In this document: positions 31,675 to 43,657 of the stretch, one piece after another
Layout of the letters: the number at the start of each line of letters is the position of its first letter
Position numbering within the stretch: the stretch's first letter is position 1
Source: Rhexocercosporidium sp. MPI-PUGE-AT-0058
Lineage: Eukaryota > Ascomycota > Leotiomycetes > Helotiales
Reading direction: 5' to 3'
DNA: 64,000 nucleotides
Assembly: GCA_020746875.1 (NCBI GenBank)
Contig: JAGTJL010000003.1
Location: 1,054,001-1,118,000 of the forward strand
The notes under the pieces: generated by a model
Database searches by the model: none
What the model was told of the DNA's origin: nothing
The model's input: the letters and a program-made list of their open reading frames with translations, nothing else
Made by a program: the position numbers and the translations under genes

Positions 31675-34500
31675 TCGTTTTCCTGGGCCCCTGCGAAAAA
31701 TCCTAGAATGGAAGAGTATCTCTACCTCGTGCCTTTTCCGACAAGGACAAAAAGCACCATATACTTGAAATGGAATCTCGGCGTTGTGGTTTCCCTCCGA
31801 ATCAAAAATGTGTGAGTGTTACGTATTCCCTCAAGGGAAACCTAGAGCAATCGGTTCTACTGCGTGAAGTCGTTTCGGACGACTTAGAGGAAGCAGATAT
31901 CGTATTTCTCGAAAGTTATTGGATGGCCGATAGAAAGAGAGCCTCCTTGACAACGCTATCAAGTGGTATGAATGCCTTTAGCGAGGAGACACAGCCGGTT
32001 GCCGGACTTTACTGACTTAAAGATTCAGGGCAGGGCAGACGTCGTGATCGTAACCGCTCAGCAGGAAGTTCAGGCGAATATTTCGGAAAGGAAAATCAGG
32101 CCACGTCCATTGCAATCTGTGCTGCTCCTACAATGTCCCACCGTCTGTAATCTCAGCGATATACCGATCGCCAACCTGGGAAAGAAAGCAGAACTTGTGA
32201 CCCAAGCGGCGCGCAAGCTCGTGGAAGATAGACGGTCCAAGAAAGACGTCGGAAACAGAATCATGCACTAGACGAGAAAACTTTGCAAGCTTCCTTACTT
32301 TGCTTCGCGCCACCTACGGACCATGTGGACGTAGACTAATTTACATCCCGTTCACACCGCTTGCCACAACGGCGCCACCAAGCTCATCCCTTGGTAGATT
32401 TGCAGTATTCCCACCGTTAAAAGTGGCATTAATGTTAGTGCAAGGAGGTGTAGAAGCGCACTGTACAATACCTCCACGGATTAAATTGAGGGAGAAAGAT
32501 CTACGAGGCCGACGAAGGCGACAGAGAGTCATTGGGATGTCTGTCCGAGTCGGAGGCGGGAATTGTAAAATTATGTGCTTTGGGGGAAACCGCAGTGTAA
32601 AGAGTGAAAGCATCTCGAGATTGGATGAATGAGTTCATACATGCTCGCATGTGCCATTAAGGAATCGCCCTGGGAGGATCCCATCAGAGTGTAACAACAG
32701 ATGGCACGGTGTCAGAACGTCAAATCAGCAAGCTTCATATAGCTAAGTCTCCACTGGCAGGATGCACTCTAATCAGTCTTTATCATCTACTGTTTGCCTC
32801 CTTGGCTTCAATGGCTGTGGTGTTAGCTGCACCAATAATTGCAGCGAACCAAATGCACAACACGTCTGTGCAGTCTTGGAATTGACAGGGGAGCTAGGCC
32901 TATGGTGCCATGTCGCCCAAAGACCGGAGAGAATATGTGTTTCTGCTAGTACTTGATTAGTTGTGTTGCTGCATGCTACTAGCGGCTTGGATCTATATCC
33001 ACACTTTGATAGTCCCATATTTTCTCACATTGACATCCTTACACTGTACCGTACCTTTCCATATATTGGATGCTGGGGGCCCAGATATTAATTATTTACA
33101 CTAGGCTGCCTTGGAGCAGGAACGGAGTCAGTAAATTTCTGGAGCTTTTCAGGTTACTGGATTTTCAAATTTTGGGATCTAAGGTCTCAATTATTAGACT
33201 CAGGAAGCAAAACAAGATCACTTTGCGGTCTTCAGAAGTGATCCAGAATCTGATTTCTTTGGGATATATACTGATGCGCCAAAGCCTATGTGGAGAGTCC
33301 AGTTCTCATGAGTCTATGGTCGTATGTGATAGCTTGGTGTCCTATCTTATTATATATACAAGATAAAAACAGGAAAATCGTTTCATAAGTTCGGGAGCTA
33401 GATTTTGGTTTTGAGGTATGAGCATCGTGAATAGGGTTAGAGACTAGGAGCAGGGTGAAGTATAGTCAGCGTTAGATGAGATTCGTCGGCTTGGTATTGC
33501 TAAGGCAACGTGTTTGAAAATCGTGGTTGTTTGAAGGGTAGTGTTGAGATGTGTAAGCGAAGCTGGCCAGCACTATCAGCGCTACCGGCGTCTTTAGCAC
33601 CCCTCTTACCCTACCAGCTGGGGTTTTCGGATCGCGATATACGATTTACATCGTCAGGTGCGTCGATCTTAGAAAGTCCTATCTCGAATAAACCGTTCCC
33701 TTCCTCCTAATAAACCGCCGCTGAAGTTCACCTTGTTGATTGACACTCGCCGCTCGCTTAATTTGTTTACAAAGCGCTTCCTAGGCGGCTTACGACCACT
33801 TTTTACGATTATTTCCTCGCTGCCTCGCCACCGATCCTTATTTCATCTAAGGTGAGAGCAGTGGAAAGTGCGACGTGCAATATAAGTATTTGGAGTGGCT
33901 CTTGGAATAGGTGAGGCTTTTAGGGGTGGGAGGTGGCACGTGAGATGGCTGTCGTTAGTTGGCTATAGGTGTAAGTAATGTCACGAACTACGAGACGATG
34001 GGCTCCATGAGATAACGCAGTCTTTTGAAGGAGTGAGTGTGTTGGTATCTTGAGAGATTATTGGGGGTAGGGAGGTAGGTAGGTAAACAGTCTGCTAGTC
34101 ACGTGAAGAATGTATTGATATTTTTTTGATTTTCATATCACATCTTCGTATCACATCGTTGGGTTCCTGCTTCAAATGAAACGTCTAAAGTAAATTTTAA
34201 GAAAGGGAAGAGGAGGGGTAGGTAGTTAGGTAGGTAGCCCGTTATTTGCTTGATGGTAGCCACTTTATCGAGTACAGTACAGTACAAAACCAGGGCCTTA
34301 AGCTCCAAGTCAACGACGCGACATATTCGAGCCATTTCAAAGCTCTTGGTGAATCTGACGTTGGAACAGTAAGATACTTCCACCTCTACTGACATCATTC
34401 CTTTCCCTCCACCTCATCCCCCCCTCTCACTCTTTTCCCCCTCTCCCCCTTCCCTGGTCATTAGCTCACCACTCACCCCCCACAAGGAGCTCACTGCATT
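31675..34500. other. Gene-poor stretch, right of the pogo element
   Basis: I find no gene that I can support. Several short open stretches between 31770 and 32640 lie in different frames and could be remains of a decayed gene, but the pieces do not join convincingly. GTAGGTAGGTAG runs occur at about 34070-34085 and 34215-34240, and a C/T-rich patch lies at 34400-34460. Confidence 0.4.
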
Positions 34501-34850
34501 TCACTCACACCTACAAGCCACCCATCCGAAGTTGAACCCAACGAAGAAAATCTCCTCGACTCACCAGGACACAAAGTACTCTTCTATTGACAACACACAA
34601 ACGTCAACCCACATGCCGAGATAAATCCCTACCATCGTCCATCTTCCATCTATCTGTCTCGTTCGTCTCGTATGGTCTCGGACATCTCTCCGTCTCAGGA
34701 GTGGTAGGATACAGGCGGCGGTGGAGATACCAAAGCTTATACGTAGAGGATGCAAGATCTCGATCTCGATATTCGCTTAAGCGGGATGTTGATATAAGTC
34801 CGGCGGTAAGTAAACATGCCGACGCTTTTGGTTGGCGAGTGGAGTCTGTA

Positions 34851-34877
34851 GTGTGTGTGTGTGTGTGTGCGTGTGTG
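34851..34877. repeat. (GT)n microsatellite
   Basis: About 13 GT units with one GC interruption. Confidence 0.9.
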
Positions 34878-37800
34878 GGTGGATGGCTAGTAGTGGGGGA
34901 TGTACTGGTCAGCGGCTAGGAAGGAGGAGAGGGGTTGGTTGATTTGTTGGCTGGTTAATGAGTGGGTGGTTAGGAAGCGTTTGCCATCCAGCCTGAATAT
35001 CTCTCCTTCTCCAGAGACATTGCCTACTGAGACGTCAGTGGGTATAGTAAACACCACTTTCTCGGTAGTGAAGAACACGGAGAAAGGGGGGTAGGGGGTC
35101 CTTGCTCGTGACTGTCGTTGCAGTCGCTAATCACTACACCTCAATAGGAAAGATTAAGAGAAGTAGGAAGTAGGCCGTGATGTACCCCCCGATATCCCCC
35201 GTTCCCTTCAGAACCCGAAGTTCCTCCTGACCGTCTCGACTTTCCACTTTCAAAGACGCTACACAAGGTTGGATTAGATCAAGGCGAGCGAATATCTGAA
35301 GACGATTGGGCTGAACCACTGCCGACAAATCTGTCCCAAGGATCTGATCTGATATAAAGTTTGCAGACCGATAATGTAGGAAGACGAGCAAGGCAGGTAA
35401 GCGCTGAAGCATGCTTAAAGTAGCGCGTAGCGTAGCATATCAATCCTCTTGTCATCCTTTTAGTAAGGCCTGAAACTCGTGAGCGACGCGACGATCACTA
35501 CCGGTGAACCCTGACGGGTAGCCTATGGTGATAAGCCCTGCAAAATCAGGGTCCATCTGAAAAAAAATCTGCTCCGTCTGTAGTATGGGATTCTAGCGAG
35601 CCTAGCAAGCCTTACCTTGTTGTATCCATTAGCAAAGAAGAATTCCACTTCACATAGGACCGAAAAGAGAAGAGATGTGCTGTACAAAGTCTAATACGAA
35701 AACCATGAAGCTATTCACACCTTCAGGGCTATACTCCGTAGACCAAGAAAGGACAGAGACAAAATGACGTCGTTGTTGATATTCGACGTGTTCAATGGCC
35801 TGGGGTGACCCCGCCACCAGTCAGACTGGTGGATCTTGGTGGGGTATTGGGCATGAAAGAAAGCACGAACATATTGGCAGGGACAGATGGGACTAATGCC
35901 GACTTGCCAGCCCTGGTTGCCTGCTGTCTCCAAGAAGGGAGATCGTGGGGAGGTGTTCGCAGATTGGGTTCGACAAGTTTGACATGACTTTGTGAGGGAG
36001 GGGTTGAAGTGACGTTGTTGTGTCTCTCGCCTGACATTCCACGGGCTTGGCCGGAAGAAAATAGGGGAGGGGTGGTGACACGTGATGCGGATACAAGAGC
36101 AGTGAAGTTTCAAGGAAGGCCAATCGTTTGCATGAATTTCTAGGACGCTGGAAATAGACGAGGTTGTTACTGGTGGTTTGTTTGGTGCATGACTTCATTG
36201 TACATCGATTGGAGTTGAGATGCTGAATTGCTGAGTCAAGATCGAGGCTCCTGACTCGGGCGGTTCCCACGTTTCTGGAAGCATTCGCTGACAGTCAAAC
36301 CCCCCACTATCGATCTACACCAGACGAGAGGCGTGCTGCAGATGCTTTAGCACGAGCTTACGGAGAGCAGGACCGACGCTTGACTTTTCGTCTCTTATCC
36401 TTTCCCCTCCGGTTGATACTGTAGATCCGTGTTTTGCCCGACTGGTTATCAATTGTCGTCGTTACTCAAGGGTGCCGATGAAACAACGGTGAGCAACGTC
36501 GACCCCGGTCATGGAGGCACACAACCATCGAGTAACATGCTCATTCACGATGATTTCGAAAGTGTTTTGATAGAAGCGGGGATAGCAATGTAACCTGGGA
36601 TAGTCTTGGCCTGGAAGAGCGGCATCGGATCTGATCTAGCATCTCTGGGTTGCGAAATGATGCTTCTCAGAGAGGAAGTCAGGCTTGGGTTCATGTCGGA
36701 TGACTTTCTCGATGAAGCGCATATGCCGCGAGGTATGAGGCCGGGATATCTAGCGCTATTTACTGTGGTGGTGTGCATTCTGTGCACGGAGCAGATATGA
36801 TAAGAAGAATAAAGTTTTCGCTTGCTTGAGAAGGGGACCATGGAGGGGCAAAAAAAGAGGGTTGGTTGAAGGGGTTGGAAGGGTCTTCCAAGCCAAACCC
36901 CTCCCTCACCGCCGCTACGCTACGCCGCTGTCAGAACAAACTTCACGATGATGGCGCGCGTCATCGTGGTGTTGTGCTTTCCGAGTCTGGATTATACTTT
37001 ATTCGCTTCTGTATCGTGATGCAATGTGGAAAGTATCGATGAGATAGATGGCTGCGCCACTGAAATGGTTCGTGGAGGTTACTCCGTACTTCGAACTTAG
37101 CTAGGATCGAAATAAAGATCTCCGATTTCTCTCACATTTGAAATAGGAAGCGAACATCAAGATGTGATGGAATCCTTGGGATTAGTGTCAGGTGTGTACT
37201 TTTTTCGCCTGGGTATTTGATGCCGTGGACTCAAGTCGTGCTGGGGTGTTCTTCAACCATTCTGTCCCGACTGCCAACCCCACACTGGAGGTGATATGTG
37301 GGATGGAATGGTGCAGATTTCATCCAAACCAGTCCAATGACCGCCATGCATCCAAAAACTCGGTAGTCCGTTTTGAGTCTTCCATTGTCGAATAGTGAGT
37401 CTGTGATGCAGCTAGGCGGCGTCATAATTGCTTTTGTTGCACACCGTTCACTCTCTGGTAAGTGCGCCCTCCAGTTTTGAATCTACAGCGTGATGCCTTC
37501 AGTGCGATTTGATTACTTTGATGAGATCTAGAATCAGAACACCACACCCTCGAGCTGGAGCAGCTAGCCACCTGAGCCACAGGTTGCACACGCAAGACTG
37601 ACAAGACTGCTCGCAGTCTTCCATAATCAATCACTGGGCTGACACATGACAGCTGACTGAGAGCATTTTATATAGAAGTGGGTGTCGAGACTCGGATCAG
37701 GAATGCAGAGGATTGGGAGGGTTTCGCCTGACCTCACCCACGCCGGGCTTGAGGCTGATTCGGCTGTCTCGTATCTCTTACCTTTAGATTGCGCGAGGGT

Positions 37801-38825
37801 GTCACTCGTTGGTGAGGAGGGTGAGGGGTGTATGAGAAAAGGCATTGGGTGTGGCGACCAAGTGCGAATCCGCAGTCTGATATTTGGAGCGGTGAGCAGA
37901 GAATGTGAGTCTGGCCCGGCATGAAGGTGTCGTGAAGGCATGTCGGCGCCCTGCCTCCCAGTCCCAAAGTCGACGGCGACGAGGTCCTTTTCGCGGGGGT
38001 TCGAGGATGAACATCGGATCCTCGGGCTTGATTGGCGGTCGTGTTGGAGATTTGGAGGCTTTTCCTCCAGGCCATCGCGGCTGGCCGTCGACTGAGCGAG
38101 CGTCGCATTCTATTTGCCTCTTCCCGCTGAGACAGTGAGACTCGACCCCTCCAAAGACGGCGGAGATGCAAATGCAAAGGTAATGCAGGCTTGACCCGGC
38201 ATGCATGTCACTCGAGCCAGTCAGCGTTGTTTATCGGTGTAGTGACCGCCCACCCCACTGCCCAGGATGACCGGGATCACCAGCTTAGGCCGACGAACAT
38301 GGAAGCGGCAATCTCAGGAGCAGCCTGTTGATGTCGTCGATCGACCTCGACGACGGCGGTGACAGTCGGGATAGTGTCATTGAAAGGGCCAAGAGGGTGG
38401 AAGAGGAATTGGCAACGATTCACACCGCGTGTTTGAGAGGGTTGGTTGGAGCACGAGACGAGGAGGAAGGGTGGAAGATTTTCATGTCGAATTCGCTAGA
38501 AGTGTCTTGCTGCAGCTGGTGTTGACTTGCCATGAGAGAAAGGGTGGTTGAAACAGACGCCAGACCCAAACCATCGGCAGAAAAGAAGGTAGTTCAGTGG
38601 TGGTGGTGGTAATTAGTTGCTGTATTTGTGAAAAAAAAAATCCAAGTGCGCAGCTGAGCCGACGATTTGCAGATGTGCAGTATCATCAGCACTTTCTTTA
38701 ACTGTATCTGAGTGTAGCGTTGTCGATTCATGTATGTATGTCTTGTCTAGTCTATCACATCCATCTGCGACACCTGCAACATCTGCAACATCTGCCACAG
38801 TCGTGAGGACCGTACTCTTCTCATA

Positions 38826-38868
38826 CAGCAGCAATAGTAGTGGTAGTAGTAGTAGTAGCAGCAGCAGT
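38826..38868. repeat. Mixed AGC/AGT trinucleotide microsatellite
   Basis: A run of AGCAGCAATAGTAGTGGTAG, then more AGT and AGC units. It gives a poly-Leu open frame on the minus strand that I regard as spurious. Confidence 0.85.
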
Positions 38869-39260
38869 GATGGAGGGGTTGATTCAGACATGTCGATCCT
38901 TCCCTGAACAAGACGTTCCTAGGTACTAAGGAGTTAGGGTTTCCATCCCACTATGGCACAAGAGGTGAGACTATGGCAGAGGAGGTGAGGTGTGATGTGG
39001 TTGTTAGGTATTCGAGTTATCAGATGGCCGGTGCCGATGTACGTAAGTACTGTACTGCATACCATTGTTACAGGAGTAAACAGTAACCTAGACAGTCCCG
39101 AGTATGTTCTCGTCAACTATCAACACAATCGTATCTTCGCTTCTCCTCGCTTCGCTTCTCCTCTCTTCTCGTCCCTTCCCGTCTCCCGCCCGATGCTACT
39201 GGTACTGTACCCAAAATCCAAAACACGCCTCCCAGATAAAGCGATTGACAGAAGTTCTGC

Positions 39261-39312
39261 TCCCTCTCTCCCTCTCTCCCTCTCTCCCTCTCTCCCTCAC
39301 TCCCTCACTCCC
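39261..39312. repeat. (CTCCCTCT)n pyrimidine microsatellite
   Basis: About six copies of an 8-bp CTCTCCCT unit, ending in CTCCCTCACTCCC variants. Confidence 0.85.
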
Positions 39313-39630
39313 TCCCTGTCCAAAGGATCGCGACATCTTGCCCAGCCCAGGGTTGACGCCGCCTGTATCTCGCTAACAAAACGCTATTCCCCCCCATTTC
39401 CCGCCTGAGCATGGCCCCCCCTGTCCTTTTTAAAAATGTCCCCCGATCGCACGGACGCTGGCGCTACTGCTACTGTACTGTACTGTACTGCTTCTTACCC
39501 TCACAATGCGAATCCATCCAAATGATTTGCCCGCATCGTCCTCAAAAGTCCACTTGCACCGAAATTTGAAGACATGCCATGCCATGCTATGCCGCTTCTG
39601 CCTCTTCCTCTTGCCTCTGCCTTCTCACAT

Positions 39631-39672
39631 CAGTCAGTCCGTCAGTCAGTCAGTCAATCAGTCAGTCAATCA
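39631..39672. repeat. (CAGT)n tetranucleotide repeat
   Basis: Ten or so CAGT units with CCGT and CAAT variants. Confidence 0.85.
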
Positions 39673-40592
39673 ACCAACACCTCCTCATCTTTCCACACAA
39701 AACTACCTACCCACTACTACTACAAACTGCTCGGCTTCGCCCGTGTCCCGCCGTTGCCTTCCGTAAAGCTATCTATCATATCATCTCTGCCGCCCCGTCG
39801 TGACTCTTCCTCCCCTCCCTCTTCTTTCTCTTCTCTCTCCTTCCGCCAGCCTTTCGGTTTGCAATACGGTACAACATAATACAATACAATACAGTCAATA
39901 CTCGATTTTATTGTTGTGCGTGCGGCGCCTGCATCCATACATACAGCAAGCACCACATCGATCTCTGGCCCCCCCTCCCACCCCCTACTCGTCGTACCAG
40001 TCCCCTGCCATCCCACATCCACATCCACATCCACAATCCACAAATCCACCCAGTGCCCACCAGCAGGGAGGGAGGACATTGGATGCATATCATCCTGGCT
40101 GAACTGAACTGAACTGCACTGCACTGCACTGGCCTGCACTGCGCTAAAACACTGAGAGTGGAGTGCTGAGCCGGGCCTGCGAACGAACGAGCACTCGAGC
40201 ACTCGAGGCCGACAACGCGCTGCATACAACCAACAACCATCAACCCACAACCCACTACTGTACAGTACCACTGCTCAACCCGCTCAACCCACTCAGCCCA
40301 TACCCATACCGCAACCCGCATGAGCAGACAAACTCCTCTTGAAAGCCACCCATCTCCACTATTGGCCCGTCCTGAGACACACCAAGGGAAGAACGAGCAC
40401 TGAGGAAAAAGACGAGAGACGAGAGGGCACTTTCATATATCGTCGGCCTCTTTACTTCCTCTTCCGTCCTCCTCCTCCTCTTCCCTCCTGTCCTGTCCTG
40501 TCCTGTCCCCCGTTGCTCCCGAGTGTTTGTTGTGCTTGGAGCTGTGTTGCTCACGGTGCTCAGCACATCCACGACCAGAACTCCTCCTCCAG

Positions 40593-40857
40593 GTATGTAC
40601 GCTTCTGCCCTCTCGTCCCTCGCACATATGTCTGTTTTCCGCGCTGTGTTATGCACCCCTCCGTCGTGTTTACGAGCCCGTTGGACTGCACCGAAAATGT
40701 TTAGCTGCGCGTAGAATCATCAGGACGCAGTGGTCGAGGCCGAGACCAATTCACCGACTTCCTCGTCCCTCTTTTCTCTCCTACCTCTCTCCTCTACTTT
40801 CTGTTTTTTATCGCTCAAGTTAAATCCAAAACTGATCTAATGCTGTGTTACCTCCAG
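40593..40857 (+). other. Leader (5' UTR) intron of LRR gene
   Basis: Donor GTATGTAC at 40593, CTGATCTAATG branch-like region near 40831-40842, and acceptor CCTCCAG at 40851-40857. The 265-bp length is longer than the coding introns in the window, typical for fungal 5' UTR introns. Confidence 0.5.
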
Positions 40858-41038
40858 ACCGCCTCGCCCTCCTCCCTCCTCCTCCTCCTCTTCTCCCCCC
40901 ACCTCGAGTCGCACCTTTGCCACGAGCCCCTCCGAAGTTGAGATACAAGGCAGTGGGTAGCCTTCTCAACGTCTTGTGTGTGCTGCCGAAGGGCTTTAGA
41001 CTTCCTACACACTTTGCGATAAACCACATGCATCCTCA

Positions 41039-43657
41039 ATGATGGACACTGAGGATGGTCAGTTCTTCATAAAGGTAGGCAGCTGCAAATCTCCTGGTCT
41101 CCTCCTGTTACGAGTACACGCGGCTAACATACACCAGAACTTGGCTCACTTTGTTCGCACGCACGAGAAGGCTTTGGCAAACGCTCTACAATTACGACGC
41201 CAGCAGGCTCCTAAACATGGCTCATCACAGAGCGTATCTGGCTCCGTTGGAGGTGCAGCGACTCCCACTTCCCCGACAAGTACACACCCTCCCTCGTCCG
41301 CTTCCTCTGCTACGACGTCGAGCACACTCGCTGCAGCCCTCTCCCTCCCATATTTGACCTTTGCCTCGCATAACATAAAGCCTGCCAAGCTTGCTCTTAC
41401 GCCCCATCACCTGTTCTATCTCCTCTCCCGATTCGAAGACCTTGGTATAGCCGTAGGGCCCATGAATGTGCGGTTGGAAAATCTCCATTCAGATACTTCC
41501 GCAGCCAACTATGTCTCCTTTCTGAGTCAGTCACAGCGGCCGAAAGGTCGTAGTGGCTCTGATAGTGGCTCCATACACTCCGTGTCCAGTGTCCGAAGCG
41601 TAATGTCCGGCATGTCCTCCTTGTGGTCAAATTTCGGCCTAGGATCTGGAGGTGCTGCTGCTAGAACTGAGAAGCAGAAGGCTGCAATCGAAGCCGACCT
41701 CAAATACCTATACTCGGCATTTACAAAGATCCCTTGCCTGAGACTGGCACCGGATCGCCGAGCACGATTAATAGAAGGTTACGAAGAGTTTCCATTCGAT
41801 AGCGCTGTTCCACTTCTCGCTTTCAAGAACATCAGTGCACTAGAGATAAGTGATATCGACATTCGCCAATTCTTTGGCTGGGATCGCCTTGCTGAACAAC
41901 TGAGATCCTTGACTGTGAAGCGTGCTGGAGTGGACGACCCTGCAGACCTGCTTATCAACATTGTGCTGGATGACATGGACAAGAGACGGCGGAGATCGTC
42001 TAAGGCTCAAATGTCCCCAACATCTACCTGGGCAGCTGCTACAAGCCCCAAACGAAGTCCTACAATGGCACATGCGGAGCTCGTCAAATCAAACTCGGCA
42101 CCGGGTTCCCCTGACGAACGGACTCACATTCGCGATGAAAGTGATGAACGAGGGCTTTCGTTCGTACGATCTGGTTCGGATGGTGCGAAGTCTCCCACCA
42201 AATCCAGGCCAAGGAGCAACTCTCCTGTTCGACCAAACAGTTCGAGAACTGGTTCTGCACATGGTCATTTGAGAGGCTCCCACAAAGTCAAGAGATCTGG
42301 ATCTGGCAGCTCCCATTCGAGCATGTCAGAAGCCTGGCACAATCCTCGGAGCAGTTCTTCCAATTTGCTCTCAATGGGAATACTGCCGTCGTCTAAATGG
42401 AGATTTCTCAAGCATCTTAGTCTTGCTGACAATGGTTTGACTTCCATATCTGCGTCAAGTCTGGCACCACTGGCCAATACCCTCCACTCTCTGGATCTTT
42501 CCTCCAATCTGTTTGCCCAGATCCCTGATTGCCTTGCCTCCCTAACTGCACTCCGGGCTCTCAACCTGTCCAACTGCATGATTGACTCTCTTCATTCATT
42601 GACAAGAAACCCCCTCCCAGCAATCTCGGCTCTGAATCTTCGATCCAACCGACTGATATCCATTGCTGGTGTTGAAAGGCTATACCCTCTTGAGAGACTC
42701 GACCTACGCGACAACAAAATGACGGATCCGACAGAGTTAGCTAGACTGACTGGCATACCTGACATTAGAGAGATCTGGGTGTCTGGTAATCCTTTCACTA
42801 AGACTCATGGCGGCTACAGAGTGGTCATCTTCAATCTATTCAGGAGTACTCCTGGATACACGGAGGACATCCTCATCGACACCTATGCACCTGGATACAG
42901 TGAACGGCGACAACTGGTTGAGCGGGCAGCAGAGAAAGCGAACGTGCCGGTAGTCAAGCCGCCTCCACAAGATCATGGACTTTCGGCAGTGGAGGTAAAC
43001 AAGCCAATCATCGATTACCCAATTGCTCGAGAACCTTCAGTGCTCCGCAAAGAACGGCCTATACCGTCAGCCACAACGAGCGAGATACATACCAGTTCGT
43101 CGGGGCGAAGACGAAGGACGCCAAAGAGGAGGATTGTAGATCTATCCACTTCCGAAACTTCCCCTAGCAAGCCTGCGAAGCCTGCTGTGAAGCCCAACAC
43201 AGAACAGTCAACGACTGGTGCTACAGGTTCAGATAGTGGATATGGCATCAGCCCAGATCCGTCGCCTCGTACCATACCATCATATGTGCCCTCGGATCCT
43301 CGACAAACACAAAGCCAGACAGATAAACCCCGGATAGACACATCGGTAGTTCCGCGGCTACCTCCTATAGAAACAGTAACATACGACACACCTCTCGTCA
43401 AACCACAGAACAACAAAGATTCAGAAGACTGGAAAGTCAGTGGGGAGATGTATAGAAAGAAACTCGAAGCATTGCGAAACGAAGTTGGCAATGGATGGCT
43501 CAGCGTCCTGAGCGAAGAAGGCTGGGAATCGCAACGCAATCCACAACAACCCTTTGGGACTCCAGATTATAGTCCTGCGAATACCATTCGGCCGAGTCCT
43601 ACCACGCCTCGAGCCAACAGCCAACAAACAATACACAGTGGTCGGACATTAGGATAA
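41039..43657 (+). CDS. LRR protein resembling LKB1/STK11-interacting protein
   Basis: Exons 41039-41074 and 41138-43657 give 851 residues. The 63-bp intron (donor GTAGGC, CTAAC branch, CACCAG acceptor) is a multiple of three without stops, so the uninterrupted frame of 872 residues is misleading. After splicing the start reads DGQFFIKNLAHFVRTHEKAL, which fits the conserved LIP1-like N-terminus. Residues about 100-260 continue this domain (SALEISDIDIRQFFGWDRLA is near 260). A Ser-rich, basic linker spans about 305-430. Five to six leucine-rich repeats lie at about 433-560 (LKHLSLADNGLTSI, LHSLDLSSNLFAQI, LRALNLSNCMIDS, ISALNLRSNRL, LERLDLRDNKMTD), then an LRR-cap-like part and a Pro/Ser-rich disordered tail. 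The animal relative binds LKB1 and associates with lysosomal membranes; the role in fungi is unknown. Name is tentative, the LRR call is secure. Confidence 0.82.
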   Translation: MMDTEDGQFFIKVGSCKSPGLLLLRVHAANIHQNLAHFVRTHEKALANALQLRRQQAPKHGSSQSVSGSVGGAATPTSPTSTHPPSSASSATTSSTLAAALSLPYLTFASHNIKPAKLALTPHHLFYLLSRFEDLGIAVGPMNVRLENLHSDTSAANYVSFLSQSQRPKGRSGSDSGSIHSVSSVRSVMSGMSSLWSNFGLGSGGAAARTEKQKAAIEADLKYLYSAFTKIPCLRLAPDRRARLIEGYEEFPFDSAVPLLAFKNISALEISDIDIRQFFGWDRLAEQLRSLTVKRAGVDDPADLLINIVLDDMDKRRRRSSKAQMSPTSTWAAATSPKRSPTMAHAELVKSNSAPGSPDERTHIRDESDERGLSFVRSGSDGAKSPTKSRPRSNSPVRPNSSRTGSAHGHLRGSHKVKRSGSGSSHSSMSEAWHNPRSSSSNLLSMGILPSSKWRFLKHLSLADNGLTSISASSLAPLANTLHSLDLSSNLFAQIPDCLASLTALRALNLSNCMIDSLHSLTRNPLPAISALNLRSNRLISIAGVERLYPLERLDLRDNKMTDPTELARLTGIPDIREIWVSGNPFTKTHGGYRVVIFNLFRSTPGYTEDILIDTYAPGYSERRQLVERAAEKANVPVVKPPPQDHGLSAVEVNKPIIDYPIAREPSVLRKERPIPSATTSEIHTSSSGRRRRTPKRRIVDLSTSETSPSKPAKPAVKPNTEQSTTGATGSDSGYGISPDPSPRTIPSYVPSDPRQTQSQTDKPRIDTSVVPRLPPIETVTYDTPLVKPQNNKDSEDWKVSGEMYRKKLEALRNEVGNGWLSVLSEEGWESQRNPQQPFGTPDYSPANTIRPSPTTPRANSQQTIHSGRTLG

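Larger units (their letters stand above)
34501..38999. other. Gene-poor stretch with simple repeats
   Basis: No convincing gene. Open frames of 60-147 codons overlap on both strands, have no recognisable families and show no matching splice sites. Near 35815 a CCACCAG/CTGGTGG hairpin occurs. It could hold non-coding transcripts or distal promoter DNA of the LRR gene downstream. Confidence 0.4.
39000..41038 (+). promoter_or_regulatory. Promoter and long pyrimidine-rich leader of the LRR gene
   Basis: The plus strand is strongly C+T-rich with CTCCCTCTCTCC and CAGT runs, short palindromic ACTGTACTGTACTG blocks near 39470-39490 and 40255, and a leader intron at 40593-40857. Many short ATG-initiated frames occur, so upstream ORFs in a long 5' UTR are likely. 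This is the layout often seen before regulated or developmentally important fungal genes. The exact transcription start cannot be placed. Confidence 0.5.

Noticed and set aside
31770..32271. Two adjacent frames right of the pogo element as a single gene
   Set aside because: The frames overlap without matching splice sites and the protein is not recognisable. It could be a decayed gene, but I cannot support it.
38613..38891. Minus-strand frame with poly-Leu signal-peptide-like start
   Set aside because: The leucines are encoded by an AGC/AGT trinucleotide microsatellite and the remainder is not protein-like.
39631..39672. Possible CRISPR-like or spaced repeat
   Set aside because: It is a simple (CAGT)n microsatellite with no spacers, and the genome is eukaryotic.
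41039..43657. Uninterrupted 872-residue reading of the LRR gene
   Set aside because: A 63-bp stretch in it has full splice signals, and removing it gives a conserved-looking N-terminus.
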